A stretch of 64,000 nt of DNA from Chryseobacterium sp. MA9 (GTDB lineage Bacteria; Bacteroidota; Bacteroidia; Flavobacteriales; Weeksellaceae). The notes beneath the pieces are model-generated. The model saw only the letters and a program-made list of their open reading frames with translations, was not told the origin of the DNA and ran no database searches. The translations under genes and the position numbers were made by a program. The stretch covers positions 4,932,259 through 4,996,258 of the forward strand of contig NZ_CP075170.1 in assembly GCF_024399315.1 (NCBI RefSeq). Reading direction: 5' to 3'. Shown piece after piece: positions 34,498 to 43,064 of the stretch (its first letter is position 1; each line of letters begins with the position of its first letter).

Positions 34498-35565
34498 TTA
34501 AGGAAATCTGTAAACGAGCGCATTGATGTTCATTCCGGCACCTACCGAAGTCATAACAATGTTCCCTTTTTCTTTAAACGATTGACCCTCCATTTTTCCT
34601 TTAATTATTAAATCATACATGGTAGGAATTGTTGCTACAGAAGTATTTCCAAGATCCTGAATCGTCATAGGAGAGATCGCATGATCATATTCTTTGATGT
34701 CATAAAGCCTGTGAAGTCTTTCAATCATAGCGTAATCCATTTTCGCGTTTGCCTGGTGAATTAAGATTTTGTCTATATCTTCAATAGAAAGACCTGCATC
34801 TGTAATAGTGTCTTTGATGGCAACAGGTACGTTTTTAAGAGCGTATTCGTATATTTTTCTTCCCAGCATTCTTACATACAGACGTTTTTGGTCAACTTCT
34901 TTATTGATAGATGGGGCATTTTCAAGATAATTAAGCTCCGGACCATTGTCACAGATTGTGTTGTGGGCGATAATTCCTACATTTTCTTCATCAGTTGCCT
35001 TTACTACTACTGCTCCGGCACCGTCAGCAAAGATCATTCTGTTTCTGTCATGCGGATCTGTTACACGGCTCAATGTTTCACCTCCTATTACAAGAACTGT
35101 TTTTGCTACTTTAGCTTTAATTAAATTATCGGCCAAAATCATAGCTTCTACCCAACCAGGACATCCGAAAAGCATGTCATATGTCACACATTTTCTGTTT
35201 TTGATTCCCAGTTTATTCTTTACCCTTGCTGCCATTGTTGGCATGAAATCAGCATATCCGTTTTCAGTAACTTCTCCGAAATTGCTTGCATAGATGATAT
35301 AATCTAATTCTTCACCGTCTACTTTTGCATCCTCAAGGGCAATTTTTGCAGCTTCATAACCGATTTGTGAGTTGGAAAGATCATCTTCAATGAATCTCCT
35401 GTTTTCGATTTCTGTAATCTCTACAAATTTCGCAATGGTTTCTTCCACAGGCTTTTCAATCTTGACACCATCCTCTGTATAGAACTCGGAATTCATAAAG
35501 TAATCTCTACCAATAACTCTGTTCGGAATATAACATCCAGAGCCAATAATGATCGTATTCGGCAT
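34498..35565 (-). CDS. 3-oxoacyl-ACP synthase III-like protein
   Basis: This 355-residue thiolase-fold enzyme has the KAS III triad: Cys in LFGCPGW, His in ILIHQANAKMD and Asn in LGNTSVATIP. It is longer than canonical FabH by about 30 residues owing to an insertion near the N-terminus (residues 20-45). It is not next to other fab genes, so it may be a specialised FabH paralogue, as in branched-chain or secondary lipid synthesis. I therefore give no gene symbol. Confidence 0.88.
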   Translation of the reverse strand: MPNTIIIGSGCYIPNRVIGRDYFMNSEFYTEDGVKIEKPVEETIAKFVEITEIENRRFIEDDLSNSQIGYEAAKIALEDAKVDGEELDYIIYASNFGEVTENGYADFMPTMAARVKNKLGIKNRKCVTYDMLFGCPGWVEAMILADNLIKAKVAKTVLVIGGETLSRVTDPHDRNRMIFADGAGAVVVKATDEENVGIIAHNTICDNGPELNYLENAPSINKEVDQKRLYVRMLGRKIYEYALKNVPVAIKDTITDAGLSIEDIDKILIHQANAKMDYAMIERLHRLYDIKEYDHAISPMTIQDLGNTSVATIPTMYDLIIKGKMEGQSFKEKGNIVMTSVGAGMNINALVYRFP

Positions 35566-35591
35566 TCGTTTATATGATTTTTTTAAAGATG

Positions 35592-35599
35592 CAAAGTTA
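35592..35599 (-). promoter_or_regulatory. -7 box of the KAS III-like gene
   Basis: Minus-strand TAACTTTG matches TAnnTTTG exactly, 26 bases before the ATG at 35565. Confidence 0.5.
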
Positions 35600-35636
35600 A
35601 TAATTAATATTAATAACGGAGAATTAAAAATATTAT

Positions 35637-35644
35637 TAAATTTG
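35637..35644 (+). promoter_or_regulatory. -7 box upstream of the anchored protein and ubiE
   Basis: TAAATTTG matches TAnnTTTG exactly, 22 bases before the ATG at 35667. It should drive the unit that includes ubiE and the porT-like gene. Confidence 0.55.
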
Positions 35645-35666
35645 CAAAAATTGTACTTTACAATCT

Positions 35667-36236
35667 ATGAAAAACAACTCGTCCTTAAAAGGCTTACTTA
35701 TTGCAGCTGTGGCGTTTATCGTTGCCTTTGGGATCTACTTCCTTTTTTTAGCCAAGAAGAATTATTATGTTGTAGATAATCCTACCCCGAATACGTATTA
35801 CTTTAAGATCAATAACGGGTCTGAAGGAATCATCTCTGCCGGGCAGTATGTGCATGTGGATCTGAATAAAGGGAAAAACTCTATTCAGGTTTTTGATCAG
35901 AACAAAAAAATGCTGTATGATTCAGCATTTGAAGTGAATAAACTTCGTGGTTTGATTAATATTACCCATCAGGATTACTATGTAAATGATCAGTATTACG
36001 GATACAATCTTAAAAAAGATTCGTTGCTGGCGAACCTTGATAAAACTGTTATTGACGGAAAGGATTATTACGGAGGAGCAAAACGCTTCAATAAGCTTTA
36101 CACAGAAGATTTTTATTACAATGTAGATGAAGATTATGATAAAGTGATCAAGAATATCCAGAAAGTGGAATCACGATCTAAAATCTTCAGAAAGCAGGAT
36201 TACCTAAATTATTATAAAGAATATTACAAGTTTTAA
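35667..36236 (+). CDS. Unknown membrane-anchored protein upstream of ubiE
   Basis: I do not recognise this 189-residue protein. It has one N-terminal membrane segment (residues 8-28) and a mature part very rich in Tyr, Asn, Asp and Lys, including a beta-like stretch (TYYFKINNGSEGIISAGQYV) and a tyrosine-rich C-terminus. It is three bases from the TTG start of ubiE and likely translated from the same mRNA. A periplasmic or cell-envelope location is likely. Confidence 0.65.
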   Translation: MKNNSSLKGLLIAAVAFIVAFGIYFLFLAKKNYYVVDNPTPNTYYFKINNGSEGIISAGQYVHVDLNKGKNSIQVFDQNKKMLYDSAFEVNKLRGLINITHQDYYVNDQYYGYNLKKDSLLANLDKTVIDGKDYYGGAKRFNKLYTEDFYYNVDEDYDKVIKNIQKVESRSKIFRKQDYLNYYKEYYKF

Positions 36237-36239
36237 GTT

Positions 36240-36971
36240 TTGACAAAAGATATCACCAAAGTTACTCCCTACAATTCAGAGGCTACTAAAAAAAGTCAGG
36301 TAGAGGATATGTTCGACAATATTGCACCGAAGTATGACCTTCTGAACCATGTTTTATCCATGAAAATTGATGTTTTGTGGAGAAATAAACTGGTAAGATG
36401 GATTAAAAATGATAATCCGCAGGAAGTGCTGGATGTGGCTACAGGAACGGGAGATCTGGCAATTACCATTGAAAAAGGAACCGGTTCTAAAGTAGTTGGA
36501 TTAGATTTATCACAACAAATGCTGAATGTTGGCGTTATTAAAATAAAAAAACTTAAATTAGACGGCAAAATTTCCATGCAAAAAGGGGATGCAGAAAATT
36601 TACCTTTTGAGGACAATAGATTTGATGCCGTTTCCGTTGCATTTGGAGTAAGGAATTTTGAAAACCTTACCAAAGGTTTGGCAGAGTTAAGAAGAGTAGT
36701 TAAAGATAACAAAAGTGTTTATATACTGGAGTTTTCAAAGGTAGAGGGTTTCATGGGGCCATTTTATATGTTTTATTTCAAAAATATATTACCTGCTATC
36801 GGCAGATTGGTTTCTAAGGATAATAGGGCGTATACATACCTTCCGGATTCTGTAAATGCTTTTCCTTTCGGGGAGAAGATGAAACAAATTCTTTTAGATA
36901 CGGGATTTAAGAAAGTAGAATATAAAAAATTAAGTTTAGGTATAGCCACAATTTATAAAGCAACAAAGTAA
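36240..36971 (+). CDS. ubiE: Demethylmenaquinone methyltransferase
   Basis: This 243-residue SAM methyltransferase carries out the last step of menaquinone synthesis. The start codon is TTG at 36240: residues TKDITKVTPYN are typical of the flavobacterial N-terminus and no ATG lies before residue 23. Motifs are FDNIAPKYDLLNHVLS, the SAM-binding VLDVATGTGDLAI, and DAVSVAFGVRNFENL. Menaquinone is the quinol used by the cytochrome bd oxidase encoded at 11576-13920. It is followed by the porT-like gene three bases on. Confidence 0.95.
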   Translation: MTKDITKVTPYNSEATKKSQVEDMFDNIAPKYDLLNHVLSMKIDVLWRNKLVRWIKNDNPQEVLDVATGTGDLAITIEKGTGSKVVGLDLSQQMLNVGVIKIKKLKLDGKISMQKGDAENLPFEDNRFDAVSVAFGVRNFENLTKGLAELRRVVKDNKSVYILEFSKVEGFMGPFYMFYFKNILPAIGRLVSKDNRAYTYLPDSVNAFPFGEKMKQILLDTGFKKVEYKKLSLGIATIYKATK

Positions 36972-36974
36972 CCT

Positions 36975-37757
36975 ATGAATAAATTTCTATTAAAAGCACT
37001 GGTTTTAACCTCAGTAAATGTTGCCGTTTTTGCAAACGCGCAATTCAGAACCCGAAACAGAATGGATAAGTTGGAAGATTTCGACGAACAGAAATTCAGT
37101 TGGGGGTTTTATTTGAACGGGAACAGACTGGATTACCGCATTGTTTTGCATCCGAAATACGGGATGAATGATAATGAAAACCTTGTTACATCCAAGGAAA
37201 GCTATAGTTTCGGTGCCGGGCTTATTGCAAAATGGAGACTGAATGATTATCTTGATGTAAGGATAGAACCAGGTTTACAGTTTGCTCAAAGACAGTTGAC
37301 TTTTAATACTCAATCCAATGACATTTATGCAGGTGGTTCTTTAACCAATCCTCCTTTTATGCCGTTCCCTTTGCAGGAAAAGGATAAAGTAAGAGAAATT
37401 AAATCTACATTAATTGACGTTCCTGTACTTTTGGAACTTCATGGACAAAGATGGTACAATTCAAGACCTTACGTTGCAGCAGGGGTTAACTATGTTGTTA
37501 ACCTTCAGTCTAACTCAACTTCCACAGATGATAACATGCAGGGGATCTACAGATCAACTACCCATAACTTTGCATGGTCTGCAGAAATGGGAATCCAGTT
37601 TTATTTCAATAAATTTAAACTGACTCCTGCCATCAGAGGAACATTCTTCATGAACAATGAAAAAGTGGCAGATAATGCTACTACACCTCCTTACTGGGCA
37701 TCTGCAATTTCTACATTACAGACAAGAGCAGTAATGTTTGTTCTGAAATTTGAATAA
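36975..37757 (+). CDS. porT: PorT-like outer-membrane beta-barrel protein
   Basis: This 260-residue protein has a signal peptide (ending near NAQ) and an eight-strand-type outer membrane beta barrel (SWGFYLNGNRLDYRIVLH, SFGAGLIAKWRL, FAWSAEMGIQFYF, VMFVLKFE). The position directly behind ubiE, the length and the opening RTRNRMDKLEDFDEQKFSWGF fit PorT/SprT, a component needed for type IX secretion in Bacteroidota. The alternative is a generic porin-family barrel. The other T9SS genes are not in this window. Confidence 0.75.
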   Translation: MNKFLLKALVLTSVNVAVFANAQFRTRNRMDKLEDFDEQKFSWGFYLNGNRLDYRIVLHPKYGMNDNENLVTSKESYSFGAGLIAKWRLNDYLDVRIEPGLQFAQRQLTFNTQSNDIYAGGSLTNPPFMPFPLQEKDKVREIKSTLIDVPVLLELHGQRWYNSRPYVAAGVNYVVNLQSNSTSTDDNMQGIYRSTTHNFAWSAEMGIQFYFNKFKLTPAIRGTFFMNNEKVADNATTPPYWASAISTLQTRAVMFVLKFE

Positions 37758-37782
37758 AAAATATTTCATTGAAAAATAGACG

Positions 37783-37808
37783 GGAGGTGCATTAGCACCT
37801 CCTTTTTT
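37783..37808 (+). terminator. Terminator of the ubiE-porT unit
   Basis: GGAGGTGC and GCACCTCC pair perfectly around an ATTA loop, followed by six T. Confidence 0.92.
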
Positions 37809-37840
37809 GTTGTTATATCAAAATATAGAGTGTTTTATTT

Positions 37841-37869
37841 TTGTTAGTGTTATTATTTTTTTATTTTTG
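37841..37869 (+). promoter_or_regulatory. Promoter of the coiled-coil gene and zapA
   Basis: TTG (37841-37843), an 18-base spacer and an exact TATTTTTG (37862-37869) fit the Bacteroidota consensus. Transcription would start around 37875, so only the ATG at 37897 can be the start of the next gene. Confidence 0.72.
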
Positions 37870-37896
37870 CTTTTAGTTAGAATATACAAACCTGAA

Positions 37897-38199
37897 ATGC
37901 TTCAAGATTTAGAAAACAATTTTTCAGAATTAGAGAGAAAGATTTCGACTCTGCAAAAGAACTATAAAAATCTTACGGAAAATTTAAAAGAATTAAATAT
38001 TGAGCATGAAGAGTTGAAGAAGAAATATGATGAGGAAAGAAGAAAGAATCAGGTATTAGCAGAAGAACAAAAAAATATAAAACTTTATTCAGCAATATCA
38101 GGAAATCCTGAACACAATAGATTAATGAAAAACCATATCAACAGATTGGTGAAAGAAATTGATTTCTGTATTGCTCAGCTTCAAAACAGTGGATTATAA
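37897..38199 (+). CDS. ZapB-like coiled-coil protein upstream of zapA
   Basis: This protein of 100 residues (start at 37897, MLQDLENNFSEL) is almost wholly one coiled coil with regular heptads up to about residue 65 (ELERKISTLQKNYKNL, LNIEHEELKKKYDEE). It ends NHINRLVKEIDFCIAQLQ. The open frame reaches 37807, but a promoter lies inside that extension. Its stop codon overlaps the zapA start by one base (TAATG). A role with ZapA at the division ring, by analogy with ZapB, is an inference from position and coiled-coil nature. Confidence 0.75.
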   Translation: MLQDLENNFSELERKISTLQKNYKNLTENLKELNIEHEELKKKYDEERRKNQVLAEEQKNIKLYSAISGNPEHNRLMKNHINRLVKEIDFCIAQLQNSGL

Positions 38200-38486
38200 T
38201 GGAGGTAAGGAGAATAACCGTCAACATTGCAGGAAGAGTGTATCCGCTGAACGTACCGGCAGCAGAGGAAGAAACTTTGCGTAAAGTAGGAAAGCAGATC
38301 GAGAATATGATTAAAGATTTTGAACAGAACTTCGATGTAAGAGATAAACAGGATGCTTTGGCAATGTGCGCCCTTAAACTGGGAACCAATGCAGAAGTAG
38401 TTTCTCTTAACTACGAAAAAAATATTAATTCTACCAACGAAAGATTAACGCAGATTAATCAGTCGTTGAATGAAATCGGGAAATAG
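38199..38486 (+). CDS. zapA: Cell division protein ZapA
   Basis: This 95-residue protein has the ZapA pattern: VNIAGRVYPLNVPAAEEETLRK (the N-terminal beta-hairpin domain), then a long C-terminal helix with DKQDALAMCALKLGTNAEVV. ZapA tetramers cross-link FtsZ filaments at midcell. It is coupled to the upstream coiled-coil gene, and a structured RNA follows 22 bases after its stop, mirroring the zapA-ssrS arrangement of proteobacteria. Confidence 0.88.
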   Translation: MEVRRITVNIAGRVYPLNVPAAEEETLRKVGKQIENMIKDFEQNFDVRDKQDALAMCALKLGTNAEVVSLNYEKNINSTNERLTQINQSLNEIGK

Positions 38487-38508
38487 ATTTTTTTCCTGAA
38501 AAATTACT

Positions 38509-38677
38509 GCCTACAATAATTCTAACACATTAAAGGTAAACTCAACGCTAAACAATTACCGAACAAATGTCCATCGAATGGCGTGCCGGATTTCCGGATT
38601 ACAGACAGTGGAAATCAGTTCAAATCGTGTTGATTAGGAGTTTACTCTCAATCTCTGGATTATTGTGGGCTTTTTTT
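38509..38677 (+). ncRNA. ssrS: Putative 6S RNA (6S-Flavo type) downstream of zapA
   Basis: The region between zapA and rny holds no frame but folds as a long hairpin. GCCTACAATAAT at 38509-38520 pairs with ATTATTGTGGGC at 38659-38670 (twelve pairs, one G-U), closing the whole element and followed by seven T. An inner helix is formed by GTAAACTC and GAGTTTAC, with bulged internal loops between. Total length, about 170, the closing helix with terminator, and position after zapA fit 6S RNA, for which a Flavobacteria-specific family (6S-Flavo) is known. 6S RNA binds RNA polymerase as a promoter mimic. The assignment rests on structure by eye and synteny. Confidence 0.75.
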
Positions 38678-38719
38678 ATTTAACAAGGATATGAATACAA
38701 TTAAAACTCAATATAAATT

Positions 38720-40285
38720 ATGATAGAAGTTATAGTAGGTGTTGTTTGTTTAGTAATCGGGGCTGTAGTGGGAATATTTTTCTCAAAAAGCTCTTTGAAT
38801 ACTAAGGCAAAATTCATCATAGATGATGCTAAGAAAAACGCCGAAAACCTTATAGAAAAAGCTAATGTACAAGCTGAATCCATAAAGAAAGAAAAGAACC
38901 TTCAGGCAAAAGAAAAATTCCTGGAACTGAAATCTCAGCATGATGCAGACATTCAGTCCCGTGAAAAGAAAATGCAGGAAGTTGAAAAGAGAACGAAAGA
39001 CAAGGAGCATAAGCTGAATGATGAACTTAGCAAGACAGGAAAACTTGAAAAAGATCTGGACAAGCAGATTGCGGACTATGCTAAGAAAACCGAAATCCTT
39101 GAAAGAAAACAGCAGGAATTAGATACAGCTAATGCTAAGAAAGTAGAAATACTTGAAAAAATCTCTAATTATACAGCTGAAGAAGCTAAAGCAGAATTGG
39201 TGGAAACCATGAGAGCGGAAGCAAAAACAAGAGCACAGGCACACGTTCAGAGTATCATGGAAGAAGCTCAGATGAATGCCAAAAACGAAGCGAGAAAAAT
39301 CGTTATTCAAACGATTCAGAGAATCGGAACTGAGCAGGCTATCGAAAACTCAGTATCTGTTTTCAATATCGAGTCTGATGAAGTAAAAGGTAGAATTATC
39401 GGTAGAGAAGGTAGAAATATCCGTGCTTTAGAAGCCGTAACAGGAGTAGAAATCATCGTTGATGATACCCCGGAAGCAATTCTTCTTTCATGTTTTGATC
39501 CGGTAAGAAGAGAAATTGCAAGACTATCCCTTCACAGATTGGTTACCGATGGTAGAATTCACCCGGCAAGAATCGAAGAAGTAGTTGAAAAAACTAGAAA
39601 ACAAATTGAGGAGGAAATCATTGAAGTAGGTAAGAGAACCATCATTGATTTAGGAATCCACGGTTTACACCCTGAATTGATCAAAATCGTAGGTAGAATG
39701 AAATACCGTTCTTCTTATGGACAAAACTTACTACAGCACTCAAGAGAAGTAGCAAACATTGCTGCAACTATGGCTGCTGAGTTAGGATTAAACGTAAAAC
39801 TAGCAAAAAGAGCAGGTCTTTTACATGATATAGGTAAAGTTCCTGAGCAGGAATCAGAATTACCACACGCGCTTTTAGGAATGCAGTGGGCTGAGAAATA
39901 TGGTGAAAACCCTGAAGTAGTAAACGCTATTGGAGCTCACCACGACGAGATTGAAATGAAGTCGTTATTATCTCCGATTATTCAGGTAGCCGATGCAATC
40001 TCAGGAGCAAGACCGGGAGCAAGAAGACAGGTATTGGAATCTTATATCCAGAGATTGAAAGATCTTGAATCAGCTGCACTAAGCTTCGATGGAGTATCCA
40101 GTGCTTATGCGATTCAGGCTGGTAGAGAACTAAGAGTAATGGTAGAGAGCGGAAAAGTGAACGATGAAGTAGCTTCTCAACTTTCTTACGATATCTCTGA
40201 GAAAATCCAGAATGAACTGACTTATCCTGGACAGGTAAAAGTAACAGTAATCAGAGAAACGAGAGCTGTGAATATTGCCAGATAA
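38720..40285 (+). CDS. rny: Ribonuclease Y
   Basis: This 521-residue membrane-bound endoribonuclease initiates mRNA decay. An N-terminal membrane helix (residues 3-24) leads to a long coiled coil (to about 200), then a KH RNA-binding domain (EVKGRIIGREGRNIRALEAVTGVEI) and an HD domain with LLHDIGKVPE and AIGAHHDEIE. The C-terminal GVSSAYAIQAGRELRVMVE is also conserved. It is transcribed after the 6S-like RNA and ends in a strong terminator. Confidence 0.97.
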   Translation: MIEVIVGVVCLVIGAVVGIFFSKSSLNTKAKFIIDDAKKNAENLIEKANVQAESIKKEKNLQAKEKFLELKSQHDADIQSREKKMQEVEKRTKDKEHKLNDELSKTGKLEKDLDKQIADYAKKTEILERKQQELDTANAKKVEILEKISNYTAEEAKAELVETMRAEAKTRAQAHVQSIMEEAQMNAKNEARKIVIQTIQRIGTEQAIENSVSVFNIESDEVKGRIIGREGRNIRALEAVTGVEIIVDDTPEAILLSCFDPVRREIARLSLHRLVTDGRIHPARIEEVVEKTRKQIEEEIIEVGKRTIIDLGIHGLHPELIKIVGRMKYRSSYGQNLLQHSREVANIAATMAAELGLNVKLAKRAGLLHDIGKVPEQESELPHALLGMQWAEKYGENPEVVNAIGAHHDEIEMKSLLSPIIQVADAISGARPGARRQVLESYIQRLKDLESAALSFDGVSSAYAIQAGRELRVMVESGKVNDEVASQLSYDISEKIQNELTYPGQVKVTVIRETRAVNIAR

Positions 40286-40307
40286 TAGTCCGAAAAAGAT
40301 ATTTGAT

Positions 40308-40337
40308 AAAAACCTTTCAAGAAATTGAAAGGTTTTT
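40308..40337 (+). terminator. rny terminator
   Basis: AAAAACCTTTCAA and TTGAAAGGTTTTT form a perfect thirteen-pair stem with a GAAA loop, followed by T-rich sequence. Confidence 0.92.
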
Positions 40338-40358
40338 TATTTTTATCAAAACTTAAAA

Positions 40359-41600
40359 ATGCAAGAACTGTCTATGTCTTCAAAACTGAAGTACATTTTT
40401 TCTATTCCCGTTATTATTTCTGCTTTAGGCTATTTTGTAGATATTTATGATCTCCTTTTATTCGGAATCGTTAGAATACCAAGTTTAAAAGCTCTGGGAC
40501 TTAATCCGGATGCTGACGGAACCTTTATTCTGAACTGCCAGATGGTGGGACTTCTCATCGGAGGTGTTTTCTGGGGTATTTTCGGAGATAAAAAAGGAAG
40601 GCTTTCCGTACTCTTTGGATCTATTTTAGTGTATTCCTTAGCTAATATCGCTTGTGGTTTCCTTCCTTATTTTCCAAAAGAACATTTATTATACCAATAT
40701 GCCGGTTTGAGGTTCATTGCAGGCATAGGTCTGGCCGGAGAGCTCGGAGCGGGAATTACGCTGGTTTCTGAAAGTCTGCCGAAGAGTTTAAGAGCAATCG
40801 GGACCTCGGTTGTTGCCGGTTTTGGATTAATGGGAGCTGTAGTGGCTCAGCTTACAGTAGAACTGGCTGGTGGCTGGAATATTTCTTACATTATCGGTGG
40901 GATTATGGGAATTATGTTATTGATACTGAGAATAAGTGTATCCGAATCCGGAATTTATAAGAATATTGAGCACAAAAACGTTTCAAAAGGAAATTTTCTA
41001 TCCTTTTTTACCAATAAAGACAGATTGACAAGGTATTTAAAATGCATTGCTGTAGGATTGCCTACATGGTATTGTATAGGGATTCTGGCTGTTTTAGCCA
41101 ATCAGTTTGCTCCTGAATTAGGAATTAAAGAGATCAACCCCGGAAAAGCAATTATGTGGGCGTATGTAGGGATTTCTGTTGGTGATCTATTGAGCGGATT
41201 TATTTCCCATGCTTTAAAATCCCGTAAAATGGCCATCTTCTATATGCTGATCTTTACCCTGATCGGAGTGGCAATTATGCTTTTTGGCAATACCAATACA
41301 GAAACAAAATACTATCTGTTTTGTGTATGGCTTGGCTTCGGGACAGGATATTGGGCCATGTTTGTGACACTGGCAGCAGAACAGTTCGGAACTAATATCA
41401 GAAATACAGCAACGACAACCGTTCCCAATATGGTAAGAGGGTTGGTTCCGGTTATGATTTTTGCTTTTGATTCCCTTAAAGGACATTTTCCGGTTGTGGA
41501 AAGCGCGGCCATAGTGGGAGTGGTGGTATTTGGACTTGCATTTTATTCCTCGCTTACTATTTCGGAGACCCATGACAGAGACCTGGAATTTACGGAATAA
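40359..41600 (+). CDS. Major facilitator superfamily transporter
   Basis: This 413-residue protein has twelve predicted membrane segments. GYFVDIYDLLLFGIVR in helix 1 and FGDKKGRLSVLFGS in the loop after helix 2 are MFS signatures of the sugar/metabolite-proton symporter class (SHS/MHS-like). The loop after helix 4 has GELGAGITLVSESLPKSLRAIGTS. The substrate is unknown; carboxylates are usual for this class. It is a single-gene unit. A start at 40374 (MSSKLK) is equally possible. Confidence 0.85.
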   Translation: MQELSMSSKLKYIFSIPVIISALGYFVDIYDLLLFGIVRIPSLKALGLNPDADGTFILNCQMVGLLIGGVFWGIFGDKKGRLSVLFGSILVYSLANIACGFLPYFPKEHLLYQYAGLRFIAGIGLAGELGAGITLVSESLPKSLRAIGTSVVAGFGLMGAVVAQLTVELAGGWNISYIIGGIMGIMLLILRISVSESGIYKNIEHKNVSKGNFLSFFTNKDRLTRYLKCIAVGLPTWYCIGILAVLANQFAPELGIKEINPGKAIMWAYVGISVGDLLSGFISHALKSRKMAIFYMLIFTLIGVAIMLFGNTNTETKYYLFCVWLGFGTGYWAMFVTLAAEQFGTNIRNTATTTVPNMVRGLVPVMIFAFDSLKGHFPVVESAAIVGVVVFGLAFYSSLTISETHDRDLEFTE

Positions 41601-41697
41601 TTTGAACTGTTTAAATAATAAGACTGTTCTATTCCTTATTTTGAATATAATAATTACATTAGAATCAATAAATTATTAATTTTCACATTAATTTTTG

Positions 41698-41727
41698 TTG
41701 CGTGTAATTAATATTTGTTTAACTTTG
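41698..41727 (+). promoter_or_regulatory. Promoter of the first bacteriocin-like gene
   Basis: TTG (41698-41700), a 19-base spacer and an exact TAACTTTG (41720-41727) make one of the best promoter matches in the window. The peptide ATG is about 50 bases downstream. Confidence 0.78.
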
Positions 41728-41777
41728 AAATGTAACTAAAACTATATTGTTTAATCAAACTAAATCTCATGAACATT

Positions 41778-41957
41778 ATGAAAAACGCTAAAAAATTAAG
41801 AAAGCAAGATCTGAAAAACATCACTGGAGGAATAAGCGGAAACCCTGATTTATCTCTTTGCGGATGCAGCTGCTCAGGAGCAGTAACAGGACCATGGTAT
41901 TGCGTACAGTATATCGGTTGTCCACAGGTTTATACTTGTGGTGAAGCCGCAATCTAA
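41778..41957 (+). CDS. Bacteriocin-like peptide precursor with double-glycine leader, six-cysteine core
   Basis: This precursor of 59 residues (start 41778; an ATG at 41769 is an alternative) has a short basic leader ending LKNITGG, the double-glycine cleavage motif of peptides exported by C39-peptidase ABC transporters. The 41-residue core holds six cysteines, three of them in CGCSC. Chryseobacterium genomes commonly encode orphan peptides of this type, annotated bacteriocin-like. No modification enzyme, immunity gene or transporter is beside it. It has its own strong promoter and a terminator, so it is expressed as a single gene. Confidence 0.8.
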   Translation: MKNAKKLRKQDLKNITGGISGNPDLSLCGCSCSGAVTGPWYCVQYIGCPQVYTCGEAAI

Positions 41958-42001
41958 AGAAAATTATTTCAATACGAAATAAACATTTCCACATTTAATA
42001 T

Positions 42002-42033
42002 GCAGAACCCTTTTGAGATCAAAAGGGTTCTGC
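42002..42033. terminator. Bidirectional terminator after the bacteriocin-like gene and yeiH
   Basis: GCAGAACCCTTTTG pairs perfectly with CAAAAGGGTTCTGC around AGAT, fourteen pairs, between the two convergent genes. Confidence 0.88.
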
Positions 42034-42038
42034 TGATT

Positions 42039-42974
42039 TTAATGAATAATGTAAAGAAGGCTGCCAATACTTATAGTAACCCATAGAAGAACTGCTGTAA
42101 CCAGAGGTTTTAAGCCAATTGACTTCAGTGTCTGAATAGAAAGGGTAGAGCCAATGAAAAACAAGGTAAGATTCAGTCCGGATTTTGCTAAAACAGTTAT
42201 TGAAGTACTTAAACGGTCAAGAAACGGGAAATACGTATTCAGAAGAATGGCTATAATAAAATATCCGATGAACCACGGAATTTTTATTTTGGAATCTTTA
42301 CTTTTAAAAATGAACATCGTAATCAATGAAACCGGAATAATCCATAAAGCACGGGCAAGCTTCACTGTAGTTGCTATTTTCAAAGCTTCATCTCCATATT
42401 TACTGGCGGCACCCACAACAGAGCTTGTATCATGAATTCCCACTGCGCACCAAAGTCCAAACTGTTCCTGTGAAAGATTCAACAAATGTCCTATGGCTGG
42501 GTATACAAACAATGCAACAGAATTTAATGTAAAAACAATAGCCAGTGCAAGTGAAATCTGTTTCGTGCTCGGCTTGATGATAGGAGATACTGCAGCAATG
42601 GCACTCCCTCCACAAATAGCTGTTCCCACAGAAAGAAGATAAGATAAAGGTCTTTCCAATTTAAATACTTTTCCCAGGAAATAACCCAATACCATTACTG
42701 TAACAATACTTACAACCGTTAACATCAGTCCTGTTTTCCCGGCATGGAGGGCTTCATCCAGTTTCAACCCGAATCCCAGACCGACAATCGAAATCTGCAG
42801 CAGCAAATGAATATAGTGATGAAGGTGTTTCTCAAATGGATTTCCTATAAAAACAGCTAGGGCAAATCCCAAAGCCAGAGCAATGGGTGAAGATATAAGC
42901 GGAGTAAGACATAGAACTGCTAATACAATAAAAAATACTTTCCGGGTCATTTCATTTTGGATGAAATCTTTCAT
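42039..42974 (-). CDS. yeiH: YeiH-type putative sulfate exporter family transporter
   Basis: This protein of about 311 residues (start at 42974, MKDFIQNEMTRK) has about ten membrane segments and the YeiH/UPF0324 landmarks: SVGTAICGGSAIAAVSPIIK, LNSVALFVYPAIGH and WCAVGIHDTSSVVGAA. The family is annotated as putative sulfate or organosulfonate exporter, without firm proof. It lies 186 bases downstream of a LysR-type gene on the same strand, and the yeiE-yeiH pairing is widespread, supporting regulation by it. A palindrome at 43050-43064 is a candidate operator. Confidence 0.87.
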   Translation of the reverse strand: MKDFIQNEMTRKVFFIVLAVLCLTPLISSPIALALGFALAVFIGNPFEKHLHHYIHLLLQISIVGLGFGLKLDEALHAGKTGLMLTVVSIVTVMVLGYFLGKVFKLERPLSYLLSVGTAICGGSAIAAVSPIIKPSTKQISLALAIVFTLNSVALFVYPAIGHLLNLSQEQFGLWCAVGIHDTSSVVGAASKYGDEALKIATTVKLARALWIIPVSLITMFIFKSKDSKIKIPWFIGYFIIAILLNTYFPFLDRLSTSITVLAKSGLNLTLFFIGSTLSIQTLKSIGLKPLVTAVLLWVTISIGSLLYIIH

Positions 42975-43049
42975 AATGCGAACTTTTAAAATCTGCATCA
43001 AAATTCCGGAAAATAGTATTACAAAGTAAATTGTATTTTGTTATATTGA

Positions 43050-43064
43050 ATAACTAAAAGTTAT
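43050..43064. promoter_or_regulatory. Candidate LysR-type operator upstream of yeiH
   Basis: ATAACT-AAA-AGTTAT is a perfect 6-3-6 inverted repeat with the T(N11)A character of LysR sites, located about 75 bases upstream of the yeiH start. Binding is inferred. Confidence 0.4.

Noticed and set aside
37807..37896. N-terminal hydrophobic extension of the coiled-coil gene
   Set aside because: A good promoter (TTG-18-TATTTTTG) lies inside it, so transcription would start after those codons; the apparent membrane segment is an artefact of poly-T.
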